Shown here: positions 1 to 10,631 of the stretch, piece by piece
Numbering within the stretch: the stretch's first letter is position 1
Layout of the letters: the number at the start of each line of letters is the position of its first letter
Assembly (NCBI GenBank): GCA_028023455.1
Contig: JAQFVV010012447.1
Coordinates: forward strand, 64,001 to 128,000
DNA from: Epiperipatus broadwayi
Taxonomy: Eukaryota > Onychophora > Udeonychophora > Euonychophora > Peripatidae
DNA length: 64,000 bases
Reading direction: 5' to 3'
Made by a program: the position numbers and the translations under genes
Notes under the pieces: generated by a model
The model's database searches: none
Told to the model about the DNA's origin: nothing
Seen by the model: only the letters and a program-made list of their open reading frames with translations

Positions 1-310
1 CAGAAAAACTCTCCATACATTAGGGTTACGCAGTGCAAGCCAAGGTAATCAATGGATGCTAGAAAGCTTGTGCATAAATTCCCTATCTAGTGCCTATTCA
101 TTGAATATCCCCAGACTAGTTTCTAGCTTGTGGCTTTCATCAGAGAGGAGCCTTGGATCTGAGAGCATTGCACCTAGATCTTAGTATCTTAGATCTTAGG
201 ATTCATTGATTACTCTGGCTGGCACTGAGTGGCACTATATATGGAGAGATTTGCCTGTTTTAACAGCTTGAGCAAACATAAGAAATGGTGATCATGTGAT
301 GTTTAGTAAT
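1..310. repeat. Fold-back repeat F1, truncated at the window edge
   Basis: Carries the F1 signature modules: 'actctccatac', 'gtaatcaatggatgc', 'tgtgcataaa', 'ctagtgcct' and 'ccccagactagtttct', then inverted counterparts ('ccattgattactct', 'actgagtggcac', 'gagagatttgcctgttt'). It ends with 'gtgatcatgtgatgtttagt', the terminal motif of other F1 copies. No ORF. Related copies lie at 631-945, 22925-23170, 33541-34595 and 45605-45850, with decayed ones near 59000. I see no transposase, so it looks non-autonomous. Confidence 0.8.
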
Positions 311-630
311 TAAAAAGTTATTGATATTTAAATAATTTACAATAAAAAGTTCTCAGTAAATTATTGGAAAAATAAAATAAAGTTCACAAAAAAATAAATA
401 ATATACTTATTTACTATAGAGTAAATGAATCCAAGTATATTATATAAAAAAGTATTGATATAATAATTAAAATATTACAAAAGGAAGTGTGTAACAGAAC
501 GTCATAAAGTATTAATACAATAACATATCTAACTGATAAGAATTTATATTTTAAATAAAATGATGTATATATAAAAAGTAATAATAAATAAATCATGAGT
601 TATGTTAAAAGTGGTGTTGTATCACAATTG
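311..630. other. AT-rich spacer, nothing recognised
   Basis: Almost pure A/T with short homopolymers between two F1 repeats. The only reading frame is a low-complexity translation rich in Y, I, L and F, which AT-rich non-coding DNA produces by chance. Confidence 0.6.
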
Positions 631-945
631 TTTAGAGATCACATGATCATCATCTCTCATGCTAGCACATAGTGCCACCCTATGCCAACCAGAGTAATCA
701 ATGGATTCCAGAAGGCTTGTACATAAAATCCCTATCTAGTGCCTACTCATCCAGTATCCCCAGACTTGTTTGCTCTCAGATCCATGGCTCCTTACTGATG
801 AAGGCCACAAGCCAGAAACTAGTCTGGAGATATTGGATAAGTAGGCACTAGATGGGGATTTTATGCACAAGCCTTCTGGTATCCATTGATTACTCTGGTT
901 GACACAGGGTGGCACTACTGTATGGAGAGTTTTGCCTGTTTAATT
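631..945. repeat. Fold-back repeat F1, second copy
   Basis: The left arm reads 'gagatcacatgatcatca', 'gccaaccagagtaatcaatgg', then 'ccccagactt'. The right arm returns the inverse, with 'agaaactagtctgg', 'gtaggcactagatgggg', 'ccattgattactctggttg' and 'tatggagagttttgcctgtt'. The arms are roughly 110-130 bp with diverged bases, so the unit could fold into a long hairpin. Confidence 0.8.
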
Positions 946-3339
946 ATTTATAGTCTATATGAAAATAAATATAATCACTAAATATATAAATAAGAAATAT
1001 ACTATTACATATAATGTATATGTTGATGTTGTGATGATAAATCAAAATAAAAGAATAATTAATATTATTTATTACAAAGTTTAATGTTAATTTTTCTGGA
1101 TATGGTAATACACATGAATGATAATAAATATATAATAGCAAAACATAACATTAATAATATTGAAATAAGAGGTATAATAAAAATTGATTCATTACAATTA
1201 AATCAAAAATTGGCTGCAATTAAGGTGAAAAATTGGTATATTAACACAATGTTAAAATAATATTTATAATCAAAACATTTATTTATGAAAGTTATTTTAA
1301 TATTAAGGATGTGTAGGATGTAAGTGGAAATTGTGGTTAATATATAGTATAAATGTATTGTTGTGTCTTAGTCCTTTATACTTGAGAAGTCTGCTTGTAA
1401 CACTGGATTATTTCTTTGGCTAGTCTGGTTTAGTTTTGAATTTGGGGTAATTTTGATTATATATGTTAGCCAAGAATCTGAAATTACACATTTCCAAGAA
1501 ATTCAATGCAAGTAAAGAATAGCTACTGTTGAATGAAATATTTTCATGGATTGTTATTATAATAAAGAATAAAAATAAGGAGATTATATCCATATAAACA
1601 GAGATAACTTTTGCCTTTTAAAATTGATAGAAAACTATCAATTACTACCAATTGTCAATATTCCTGAGACTAACAAGTTTCTCCATTAACCTATAATATA
1701 TAAAGTAATGTTTAATAATAAAAACAAGAAATATATAAACGATGATAAAAAGTTGAAATAAATTAAAATACTCTATTCAATATATAATAAAAAAAAATAG
1801 AATAAAAGAGTGAATAGTAAAAATCTTGATTATTTGCTGATTAACAATAGACAAATTGGCAATAAATAAAAGCAAATAGTGTAATAAATAAAATAGAATA
1901 TATAAAATATGAAAATATATTTTAACAATAATTCAGGTGAACCAAAGATATACAAATATGTACTGATAAATTTTGATTCCGCATAAATATTTATATTAGT
2001 TAATAAAATTGGAATGAAAGTTATTTAATTGAAATATATATATATATAATAACAAATGTGATGATGATACTGATGATTTACAGCATAGAACTAAAGGTTT
2101 AAACTGAATACAAGACTTCCCAAAAGCATTTTAATACCTGATCATTATAATTTACAAATTATTACTATCATCCTTGCATATTCACCAATGGACTGCATGA
2201 ATTCCTAGGGTTGTAGATATTACTATCACATAGGATGTTAAAAGAATAATTTTGGATTGATTTCAGTAAGAAAGCACAAACAAAATGGATTAATAAAAAA
2301 AATAACTTATTAAGATTGATTATTGAAAACTGTTGCTTATATACATGCAACAATTACTAAGTATACAAAAATATTAAAGATAATAATAAGAAGAAATATT
2401 TTAAATTTAAGGTCTTATTATATCTATAATGGTAAGATTTTACCACATAAAATATTTAAAGTTTCAAACTATGGGTTCTGCAGATATTCTTTTAATATAT
2501 TTATGAATGTCTTCATTAGTTCTTTCAAAGATGGTACTTATTATCCTTGTGCACTGGTGATGTTAGATTAGGTATACAGTAGAATTGGTGATGTTAGATA
2601 GGGTAAGGTATCAGCAGGTCTTGGATCATTCTTATGGTACTGTTTGCTTCTTTCATCATTGCATTATTAAAGCAGGCAATGGCTGATTTTAGCAAACTTC
2701 AGCATTTGTTTCTGAATTCAATCATATTCCAGATGCTTGACTGGCATTGTTGTTGGTGTCTAGCCACACATACTAAATAGTCTTCTGACTGATAAAGTCG
2801 TTATATTTGCTGTTATAAATGGAATATTGAAAAATACTGTAAAACACTTAGCAAGATATGTCTGTCAAGTTATGATTAAAAACAATTTCACCTAACAGTT
2901 TCTATCCAGTGCATGAGCTCACTGCAACACTGCTTCTTGAGATGAGTGTTCAAATAGACTAAAGTAGACTGGTCTCTTGGACTGGACTGGCTTGAATTGT
3001 TTGTTTCAGACCTATTTATATCCACGCAAGGGATGTTTTCCAAACAACAGATTCATCACCAGCTAGTTACAAGATTTGATTTCTGCTTCTTTTCAACAGT
3101 ATGTTTTTGAAAAACATGTTCTTTATTCCTTTCACAATATGTTGTGGCAACAAATAATTTTATAGATATTTTAACATTATATCATGATTTGATAACTAAA
3201 TTAACAAAAAAAAAGTTTTTTATTTATATTAGATAGCAATAGGAAAAAGAAAAAAAAATCATAATTGACTTTTAAAATTTGATTGACAACTTTTACAATT
3301 TTATTATCTCCAAAATTAATTTACTATAAAAACTGACAT
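946..3339. other. AT-rich DNA without a supported gene
   Basis: No ORF with protein-like composition. There is a short direct duplication of 'ggtgatgttagat' at about 2555-2600. Roughly 2600-3100 is less AT-rich and could be unrecognised 5' sequence of the Penelope-like relic that follows, but I see no motif to support that. Confidence 0.5.
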
Positions 3340-5117
3340 GACGTTTTTATTTAAGCTTCCAATTAGAAAGCAGATCAAAATGGTACAAAATGCTTTAGAT
3401 TATTATAACTGCACAATTCAAATTCCTTGCATGCATCAAAACTATTTTTGTTTGTTTCTTTACAGTGAAATTTATTATTTTATTGTTTTTAATTTATTAC
3501 AAAGTAACTTTATAAATTTCTGCTCCCATAATATTAAATGTACAGTATTAGAAATTTATTACAGAGAAAAAAAAACCTTATTTGCCTAAAAGAAGATAAT
3601 GACAATAGGCTTACGTTTTTAAAACAGCATGAATTTGATTTTAAAATTAACCAGAAAATTGGTAGTTTGCATTTTACTGGAGTAAAAAATTATAATTTAA
3701 AGGCTAGAAAATATAAATTTGTTGCTTTAATTCTTAGAAAACTTCAAGGCAAAGCACTGTCAAGCTCTGATTACTATAAAATATATTTGTATGCTACCAT
3801 TGTTTTTAGAATATTTGCAAATATAGTTGCACAGGGAAAATTTCCCCTTTTCATCTCCTTGACTTTGGCAGATCATACCTTTACTATGCAGCTAAGTTTA
3901 TTGCCTCATGGCTCACAGATGATCTCAGTTTTGGTTCATACAGTTTGAAATCTTAATATAAATATGAATTTATTGAAAAAATTCAAAATCTCAAAATTGA
4001 TAATAGTTGCAAAATTGTCTTTCTAGATGTTAAAGAAATGTATTGGTCTGTCCCTCATTATGAATCTATTAAAGTCATAGAAGAATTTTTACAACAAGTC
4101 AATTATAATATCAAGAATTTTTTTTATTATAGACATATTAAATTTGATTAGTGACAAAGTAATCACATCAATTAATCACAAAATATATAAACTGAATCAT
4201 GGCTGGCCTTTGGGGCTTCCATTCAGTGAAGTTGTCTATAGTTTGTACTTGTCCAAATTTGAGAATTTAATTTTTCCAAAATTTGAAAGTCTGTCAAATA
4301 TAGTCTTATATTCCAGATACATGGACAATATTTTTGTATGTGCTAATAAAGAAATGTAAAATTCATATTGAATTAGCATCTGCAACTGCTCTAACTTGGA
4401 CTCCTGAACAACATAAATTTTTTAGACTTAGATATCATTAGGAAGGGCAATGTTTTAGACTATAAAATGATTTTAAAACCATTAAATGTAAGAGGCAACA
4501 TACACCCTAGGTTTAATACTCCCATTTCCCAAAAGGTTTTCTCCATAGAAATTTAAAGCTGTCCAAATTCGAGGCTGATCAGAGAAGAACATTGATATAT
4601 ACACTGAAGACCTAATAAACCTTGGGTACAATTCTAAAAACATAACCACAATTATCACAAATTTTTATAACAAAATCTTGCACCCTATAAACATTCAACC
4701 TGACAATAACAAATGATATTGTCTCATCTTTCAAAACTTGTACATGATTTAAAAAACATTTGTATCAATAAATACAATATCAGTTTTCATTTGCATCTTT
4801 AAATAAATTATTAAATAATTCAAAAGACAAAATATCTAAAGAGGCTTCATATCAAATTGTATACAAAGTTAATTGCCCAAAATCTAATTACTTGAAGTCT
4901 TACTATGGTGAAACCGGTGCTAACTTATACAAGACTTGTTCAGCATAAATATTTGTACAACCAGGCCAAGAAAAACAATGAATAATTTTATATTTTCTTG
5001 GATCATAAGTTGCAATCAGGCCATAACTTTGATCCTTCTAGAGCTGACATCATTTGTTCTGAGAGATGACAGAAAGGAGGCATGCTCAATAGCTAAAGAT
5101 CATCATGCCATCAATAA
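3340..5117 (+). pseudogene. Penelope-like retroelement relic: reverse transcriptase and GIY-YIG endonuclease
   Basis: Penelope-like elements copy RNA with a telomerase-related reverse transcriptase and usually carry a C-terminal GIY-YIG nuclease. Here the frame is broken by many stops and frameshifts, but family landmarks appear in order. An RT motif-A-like segment 'FLDVKEMYWSVP' lies near 4020-4060. 'HGWPLGLPFSEV', the counterpart of the usual 'G.P.GSPLS', lies near 4198-4230. A decayed catalytic motif 'SRYMDNIF' near 4313-4336 corresponds to 'RYVDDIF', with one catalytic Asp changed to Asn. A GIY-YIG-like stretch 'YYGETGANLYKT' lies near 4900-4935, and the family's C-terminal basic segment lies at 5040-5117. 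The element stops at 5117, where an LTR retrotransposon inserted, and its frame resumes at 13386. The 5' limit is uncertain. It is clearly inactive. Confidence 0.75.
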
Positions 5118-6584
5118 TGTAACAGTCAGAATCGTCTACCTCGCTAACACACTGCATAATTCAAACCCCAGACCCGAAACTGAACATTCTAGGAGGGGTT
5201 GCCTTCTAGATATACTAAGTTCGAATCTAAAGTCCAAATTTCACAGCGCCACCTACGTGATAACGCATCTGATGCTACACTAGCATAACCTTTTACCGGT
5301 GCCTGGTGGTCAGGGAGAAACAAAAGACTCTATACTAAGATAAGTTTGGGTGGCTAATTAACGTCTATGGATTTACAAAAGAAATGCAGAAAATATATAT
5401 ATCTAGACCGAGACAGTGATAGGAATCAAATAAAATAAGAGATAAAATTTAGTTTTAAATAATTGCACACAATTTATTTATATCAATATATAGATCAAAC
5501 GCCACTGTCTGCTTATATGAGACAGGGACGCGTATTAAGTAATTGTTGGCATTTATATTTCAGTAATGACAAAAGGGTTTTAAAACAGAGTGATATATTC
5601 TATTCCTCGGGCTAATAGCATTACGATAATGTGCTTGACGAGATAGGAATATGTGCGAGGTGCTTTGAGTAAATAGACAAGTTTAAGAAAAATATTTGAA
5701 ATGAAATGTTCTAAAATATTTATTGATTTCGAGAATAGTAACGGACTAAAGCTTACTAAGCAAACGTGGGAATGTGATCAAAGCATTTATTTGAGAATAA
5801 TAATAGATTTGTATTGGGAGGTCAGTATTGCTGACAGTGAATTTATAAAGTTGGAGGGTGTGACTCGTTTAAGTCACGGATGCTTTGTAAAATAAATATA
5901 AAATGAAACAATATTGAAAATCCGGAATAATTACGGAGGGCATCTCGCCGCTAACCCGTAGGAAAGTATTTTGACGAAACAGCCGAAACTTAGCGACTGT
6001 GTGACGATTGCGTTTAATTCCCAGGGGTGTCATTTGTGAACACCCTCTGCCTGGAAACTTGCAATGAGCGAAAGAACGGACTTTGCCGTGTAAAGAATCC
6101 TTGGAAAATAAAAACAAAGCGGTCTCAACAACCAATTCATGTACCAGCAATACGAGACTAGTGTATATAAAAACATACTAAATGGGTTTTACTTGTATTA
6201 AGAGAAATGCCCAATCAAATTCCCTGAAATTCATTTAAAAGGGTCCGCACATTCTCGACATCAATGATGAACTTTATAATTAAAATAGAACACGGTAATT
6301 AAAATAAGAAAATGCATGCTTGCGGGTTTGAAAAGTAAGTATAGATTTATATACGCAATCATGCATTTGGGGACACATTTAATCATTGACTTCGCACATA
6401 CTCTTATATTAGATTAAAATCAATAACATGTAGATTTTAAACTATGTGATTATGTTACATTAAAGAAAAGAATCGCCCTCGAACGAGTGATTTGCAAGAC
6501 AATAAAATTGGAAAATTATAAATTTAAAATATGCCTTAATAGCGGCGTCTTATTTTCAATAGAGGGAATAGTTCACTCGGTCAA

Positions 6585-6600
6585 AGACGATTCTGACACA
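6585..6600. repeat. Inverted internal copy of the LTR terminus
   Basis: The segment agacgattctgacaca is the inverse of the LTR's outer end, where 'gtcagaatcgtct' lies at 5125-5137. This gives a 13-bp perfect inverted match about 1.45 kb apart within the LTR, and the second LTR has the same arrangement at 12099-12114. It could mark a nested inverted-repeat element captured by the LTR, or an integrase-end-like signal. No nested element boundaries were confirmed. Confidence 0.5.
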
Positions 6601-7126
6601 TTATCATAATAAAATAAAAGAAAGCTTTATAAATAGAAAATATTAACCCAAGGATAGAGAGCAAAATGTTGAGCATATTTAAACACACAAAATAAATACA
6701 CAATGAAGTTGTGAAATATAAGAAAACAATGTTAAATAGCTATAGCATGTTAGTTAGTGATCACAAGAGCTCTTGGGTTAATTTAGGTTACCTCTGGAGA
6801 AGCATTTGCAGGTAGATGTTCGGCAGGTTTTATAATTCAGCAGCAAAATCTGGAATGTTCATATTTTGGCAGCGGCAGCAGCAGTTCCGGGATCCGTGTG
6901 ATAATTTTTTGATGGTATGGAGCAGCGGCTGGCTATTCCGAGGGGACATAGCCATCTTAAACGCCTCTACTCGGACATGTCAAGGTTAGCAAATTATTAG
7001 AATTTTAGAACAACTCAGAAACTTTTAGACAACTCAGAATTCTTTTAAAAGCTTAGAAACCTTTAAGAGCTTAGAAAGCTTAGAATAGCTTAGAATAGCT
7101 TAGAATGGAGAACAAAAGAAAAACAT

Positions 7127-7136
7127 CCTTTTTATA
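7127..7136 (-). promoter_or_regulatory. Probable LTR core promoter (TATA box), 3' LTR copy
   Basis: The minus strand reads TATAAAAAGG. The same box sits at 12641-12650 in the other LTR, and TATAAAAAGGG sits at the corresponding place in the solo LTR at 50012-53086. Just downstream in transcription direction (7070-7106) is a run of 'agcttagaat' decamers. A pol II promoter in the LTR is expected; the start site itself is inferred. Confidence 0.6.
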
Positions 7137-7830
7137 GTAAAATTTAACAATAGATTTGTCCTGGGGCATACAAAATTATTGGACTTATCTGCTGTAATTA
7201 AATCTATCCGAATGTCTAAAGGAATTCAACATTAATTAATTTCTTTTGTTAACTTCCCCGTCGACATTCGAATTACAAACTAGATTTAATTAAAATTGCT
7301 GCTACTAATTAAAGAAAACTTAAGTGGACAGCTGCTGTTTTTAGATAAACTTATATAATTAAACTATTGTCCCTCATTTATTTTAACAGAAATATTTGGG
7401 ATGATTTTTATTAAATAAAACGAAAATTATTTTATTTTAAATTGTAATATTTGAATCTATCTACTAAACGAATATTTACTAAATGAATTTTATTTTAAAT
7501 CAAAATATATTACGACGGTAATATATTTGTAAATAGATCCAAACAAAATAACTAACAATTTATAATTTTGATATGTTTTAAAATGGATATCATAGTGTGT
7601 GCGCAATTACGACTTATATAACTTACTTTTTAATAAATGTAAATTATGTGAACAAATACATAATTCATAATATTTTATTTTATTTGGGAATAAGTTATAT
7701 ATATAATACGAGCATTGTGCTCGTGGTTTAAAATTAGGCGGGATTTTCGGTATATAAGTGTATTGCAGACACACTACGATAGATTGGGGTTCAAACTAAG
7801 GTATGAGGGTAGGAAGTAGGTGAGAAAAGG

Positions 7831-7867
7831 TGAAACGAAGATCTGCAAAGCAGACCTTACTGTTTCA
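7831..7867. repeat. Terminal hairpin at the U3 end of the LTR
   Basis: The last 37 bp form an imperfect palindrome: TGAAAC at 7831 pairs with GTTTCA at 7862-7867, and TCTGC with GCAGA around an AAA loop. A 2-nt bulge and one mismatch interrupt the stem. The same structure occurs at 13345-13381, and a different-sequence version ends the solo LTR at 53052-53086. Confidence 0.65.
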
Positions 7868-8218
7868 CATTCCCTTAGTGACGGAACAAAAAAAATTGTT
7901 AAAAAAAAAGATCTTACAACAGGTGTCCACCTATGAAGCCTGCATAAAAAAAATTTACAAGATAACCCATAATGTACAGGATATAAATATAATGAAGAAA
8001 CGAAACTGAATTATATACCCGGATCATATTAATAAATCTACCGTCTAGCGAACATTTTTTTAATATCCCCCCCCATTCTTCCAACAAAATTTTATTTAAG
8101 AACTAAATTTAACACTGTTTATATCCGATCTCCTGTTTATATTATTCTGTGACGTGTCCATTTCTTTTTTTTTTGTTGTTGTTGTTGTGTTTTTTTTTTT
8201 TTAAAAAAAAAAAAACTA
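7868..8218 (-). other. 3' untranslated interior of the LTR element
   Basis: Lies between the gag stop and the 3' LTR. Next to the LTR the minus strand reads 'aagggaatg', a short possible polypurine tract. A second purine run (eight G in minus orientation) lies at about 8066-8074. A long A/T homopolymer block with a GTT microsatellite lies at 8165-8217. About 7991-8053 is inversely related to 9801-9840. No coding potential remains where pol would be expected. Confidence 0.55.
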
Positions 8219-9334
8219 CTATAATCCTGGGTCTGGTGGGTAATAACTGCTTTTATAATTTGATGACTGCAGTCTCGGATTATCAGGTCTCTTTACCTTG
8301 TCTGGCGGTTCTTTGGCCCAGGGACTGAAATCCAGAGTGGTTAAGAATTCGGCCATTTCCTCCACCTCTTTGATTCTGCTGCCCGCCATCAGCTGTTGTA
8401 TCGGTAGCGGCATATTCTGTTGAACGGTACGTATAATATGAGTATCAGAAAACGCAAACGTGTTCAGTGATCGAAGGCGATTGACCTGGCGAATGAAAAA
8501 TTGCGTGTGTGTTTCCTTGATCGCTCCGTACTTTTCCTGGCAAATGGTATTTAGAATTCCGCTCTGCCGATCCTCACTCCAATAATATCTTAGTAACAGG
8601 CTACAGTAATTCGTAAAGTTGTTTGGTTTTTTCACCAACAGGCCCCACCAATCTTTTGCATAGCCATATAAATGATGGCTAGCGATAGCAGTCTGTTCAT
8701 GCGGATCCGTTTTATAAAACTGAAAGAAATCCCGCAGGCTATCCAGGTGTGGGTGGGGGTTTTCTCCTATTTCTCCTCGAAATATTTTAACAGTTAATAT
8801 CTTAGCAAGTTGGGTTTGAACCCCAAAATCTGGAATTAAGGTCCTGTGGATTGTATCTATCCCACTACTATGCGCTTGAGGAGGTGGTAGATCATCGTTA
8901 GAGGCCTGACATCTTTGGTTTAGGTCCACTGCCTCGTTGATACTGTTTGTATCGTCAGGTTCTGTTTTTGCTATCAGGACTTCGTTGTCCAGGTATTGTA
9001 TTATTTTTGGCTCAGTTTGATCTCGGCATTCGCTCATTTTTTTCCGATTTCCTGAGCAGTATTCTTCCAATTTCCGTTGGAGAGCCCTATATCCTTCTCT
9101 CGCTTGTGCCAATTCGTCGAGGAGCATCATGGTAAACTTTTTATACTCCGTCTCTTTTCTTTGGGCTTCCTCTTCCTGCTTTCTTGCCCTCTCTTCACTT
9201 CTCTTATATAATTCCACCAGATCATCCAGATCGGAATCTTCCTTGGTCATTTGCTGGACAGTTCTCATACTTATTGGAGGAGATTCAAGAAATCCGGATG
9301 GGTCCGGTTCTTGATCAGCGTGGTTGTTGTCCAT
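8219..9334 (-). CDS. gag: Gag-like protein of LTR retrotransposon (371 aa)
   Basis: Structural protein expected to assemble the cytoplasmic particle that packages the element's RNA. Residues 1-30 are acidic and proline-rich. Residues about 33-95 are a charged heptad-like coiled coil with runs such as 'RSEERARKQEEEAQRK'. About 160-310 resembles the retrotransposon Gag capsid domain: 'KIFRGEIGENPHPHLDSL', 'YGYAKDWWGLL' and 'QEKYG.....THTQFFIRQ'. The C terminus (about 335-371) is proline-, serine- and tyrosine-rich and ends without a CCHC zinc knuckle, so nucleic-acid binding must come from elsewhere or be lost. No protease follows in any frame. The ATG at 9334 is the first Met in frame, and no longer upstream extension is apparent. 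The frame is uninterrupted, consistent with a recent, selected or recently copied element. The Gag call rests on motif pattern, not a search. Confidence 0.8.
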   Translation of the reverse strand: MDNNHADQEPDPSGFLESPPISMRTVQQMTKEDSDLDDLVELYKRSEERARKQEEEAQRKETEYKKFTMMLLDELAQAREGYRALQRKLEEYCSGNRKKMSECRDQTEPKIIQYLDNEVLIAKTEPDDTNSINEAVDLNQRCQASNDDLPPPQAHSSGIDTIHRTLIPDFGVQTQLAKILTVKIFRGEIGENPHPHLDSLRDFFQFYKTDPHEQTAIASHHLYGYAKDWWGLLVKKPNNFTNYCSLLLRYYWSEDRQSGILNTICQEKYGAIKETHTQFFIRQVNRLRSLNTFAFSDTHIIRTVQQNMPLPIQQLMAGSRIKEVEEMAEFLTTLDFSPWAKEPPDKVKRPDNPRLQSSNYKSSYYPPDPGL

Positions 9335-10577
9335 ATTACCCCTGGCTTTGGATGATTATCGTGATCGATGATGATGATTACTTTTTATTTTATCGCTAAC
9401 TATATTAATATATCTTTAACACAATGTATCGCACTGATAAAGAAAATGTTTAAACTGTTTTACGTGGAGCTTATTAAAACTAATACGGTAAAAAAAAAAT
9501 GCTCTTATTATTTTTCCTTGTTTAAATCTCTGCGATGATTACGTTTAATTACAATTTTATTAATGGCTAATAGGCTATCTCCCTCTCGGTTCTGTCGGCC
9601 TAATTGCTGCTTTTATATTTATCACTTAAAACCCCAACTACTGCCCTCTTACTACTGCTAAAATTTCTCGCTTAAATCTGCTGCCAACATATATATTTTT
9701 AACTGCCCGTATATATAAAATCTCTTAAATTCTACCTGTCAAAATATTTCGCTAAAATATATATTTTTAAACTCAAGCAAATTTTATTTATATATATTAA
9801 CATTCGCTAGATCCGGGTATAATTATTTCGTTCCTTCTTATTTAAGATTTGCAAACATATATATTTATTGACATAATTATTGATCCGATTCACGTCTCAT
9901 TATTTGGTCTAAGAAAAATTTACACACGTTTAGAAAACAAATTTCATACAAAAGAATTGAGCCTGGTGACAAAATTTATTTTAGAAGTAACTCCGTTTAG
10001 TGAAATTACCCTTGGGCGCCATGTCACCAGTTAAAAATATCCATAGACTGTTAGCTTCCCAAAATTAATTTTAATAACTATTCCATTTAACTACGGGCAC
10101 TCGTTAAACATTCGCATTTTTTTTTATATATATATATTGATTACAACATTTGATTTATCATTATGCTATATTGCGCGTTGAGCCGATAAAACTTTATTTT
10201 GATAGAAAAATACAATATTTGATATCTTCATAGATTGTCACAATATTCACTTGGGACAATATTTAAGTAATTTACGCTATGCGTACATAGCGTGATTTAA
10301 GTGAAACAATAAATACAGATAATACAGATGGCTCGTATCGCACTATAGCATGTTTGGACAAGTTCTGATTATATAGGATAAGTAATTGAATGCCCGAGTC
10401 AAACAAAATATATGAAATATACACGCAAATAGATAATATAGAGTTTGAAAAGATATTTTATATATCAAAAATATAAAGGATTTGAGTGATTAAATGCGAA
10501 AACAAAATGCTAAAATTAAACTACAAGGATGTGGGTGTTTAAATAATTAAGATCTACAGGGATGTGGGTGTTTAAAT
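9335..10577 (-). other. Long gag leader inside the LTR element
   Basis: About 1.24 kb of AT-rich sequence between the primer-binding region and the gag start. No ORF is convincing. Just before the gag ATG the minus strand has an AG-ending, acceptor-like site ('aaagccag'), so a spliced leader is possible but unproven. It also contains the inverted segment at 9801-9840. Confidence 0.5.
10012..10021 (-). other. Second tRNA-Lys-like primer-binding motif inside the leader
   Basis: The minus strand reads TGGCGCCCAA directly after 'tggtgaca'. That is the start of the classical Lys primer-binding site as I remember it, in the usual context of an LTR end. It lies 0.6 kb inside the element, with an 8-bp inverted repeat (ctggtgac at 9963-9970, gtcaccag at 10022-10029). 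It may be the scar of an older LTR junction captured here. Confidence 0.35.
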
Positions 10578-10581
10578 AATT
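10527..10581. repeat. Direct 22-bp duplication near the primer-binding site
   Basis: 'ggatgtgggtgtttaaataa' plus 'tt' occurs at 10527-10548 and again at 10560-10581, with 33-bp spacing. The second copy runs directly into the primer-binding-site candidate. Confidence 0.8.
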
Positions 10582-10606
10582 CGAGGCTCCACGTTTGGGC
10601 AAGCCA
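10578..10606 (-). other. Primer-binding site candidate, tRNA-Lys type
   Basis: About 25 nt inside the 5' LTR the minus strand reads TGGCTTGCCC, AAACGTGG, AGCC, TCGAA. Allowing two small insertions, this follows the 3' end of a tRNA-Lys(CUU) as I recall it (complement TGGCGCCC, AACGTGG, GGC, TCGAA). The T-loop-like TTCGAG on the plus strand supports tRNA derivation. The offset from the LTR and the mismatches are unusual for so young an element. Confidence 0.45.
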
Positions 10607-10631
10607 TGGACCCGGAAAAAAAAATTTACTA

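Larger units (their letters stand above)
5118..7867 (-). repeat. 3' LTR (2750 bp) of the gag-only retrotransposon
   Basis: Direct repeat of 10632-13381. In element orientation it starts at 7867 (TGAAACAG) and ends at 5118 (CTGTTACA). A TATA box at 7127-7136 implies a U3 of about 0.75 kb and an R-U5 of about 1.9 kb, which is long. Small ORFs inside it (64 aa at 5701-5895 plus; 93 aa at 5869-6150 minus) match no family I know. Differences from the other LTR include A/G at 5124, A/C near 6215, T/C near 7052, A/G near 7169, T/G near 7485, C/T near 7738 and G/A near 7765. Confidence 0.9.

Noticed and set aside
414-1141. Minus-strand frames at 414-596 and 944-1141
   Set aside because: AT-rich low-complexity translations without splice or start support.
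4936-5283. 115-codon plus-strand frame spanning the LTR boundary
   Set aside because: Its first part is the decayed Penelope C terminus and its second part is read-through into the LTR end; it is a chimera made by the insertion.
5701-6150. 64-aa and 93-aa frames in the LTR, repeated identically at 11215-11664
   Set aside because: Identity only reflects the young LTR pair. No family resemblance; the 93-aa frame is sense to the element but begins and ends without supporting signals. Mentioned under the LTRs and not called as genes.
8947-9399. Plus-strand frames over gag (8947-9135, 9129-9314, 9184-9399)
   Set aside because: Antisense to the gag-like ORF; no protein-like features of their own.
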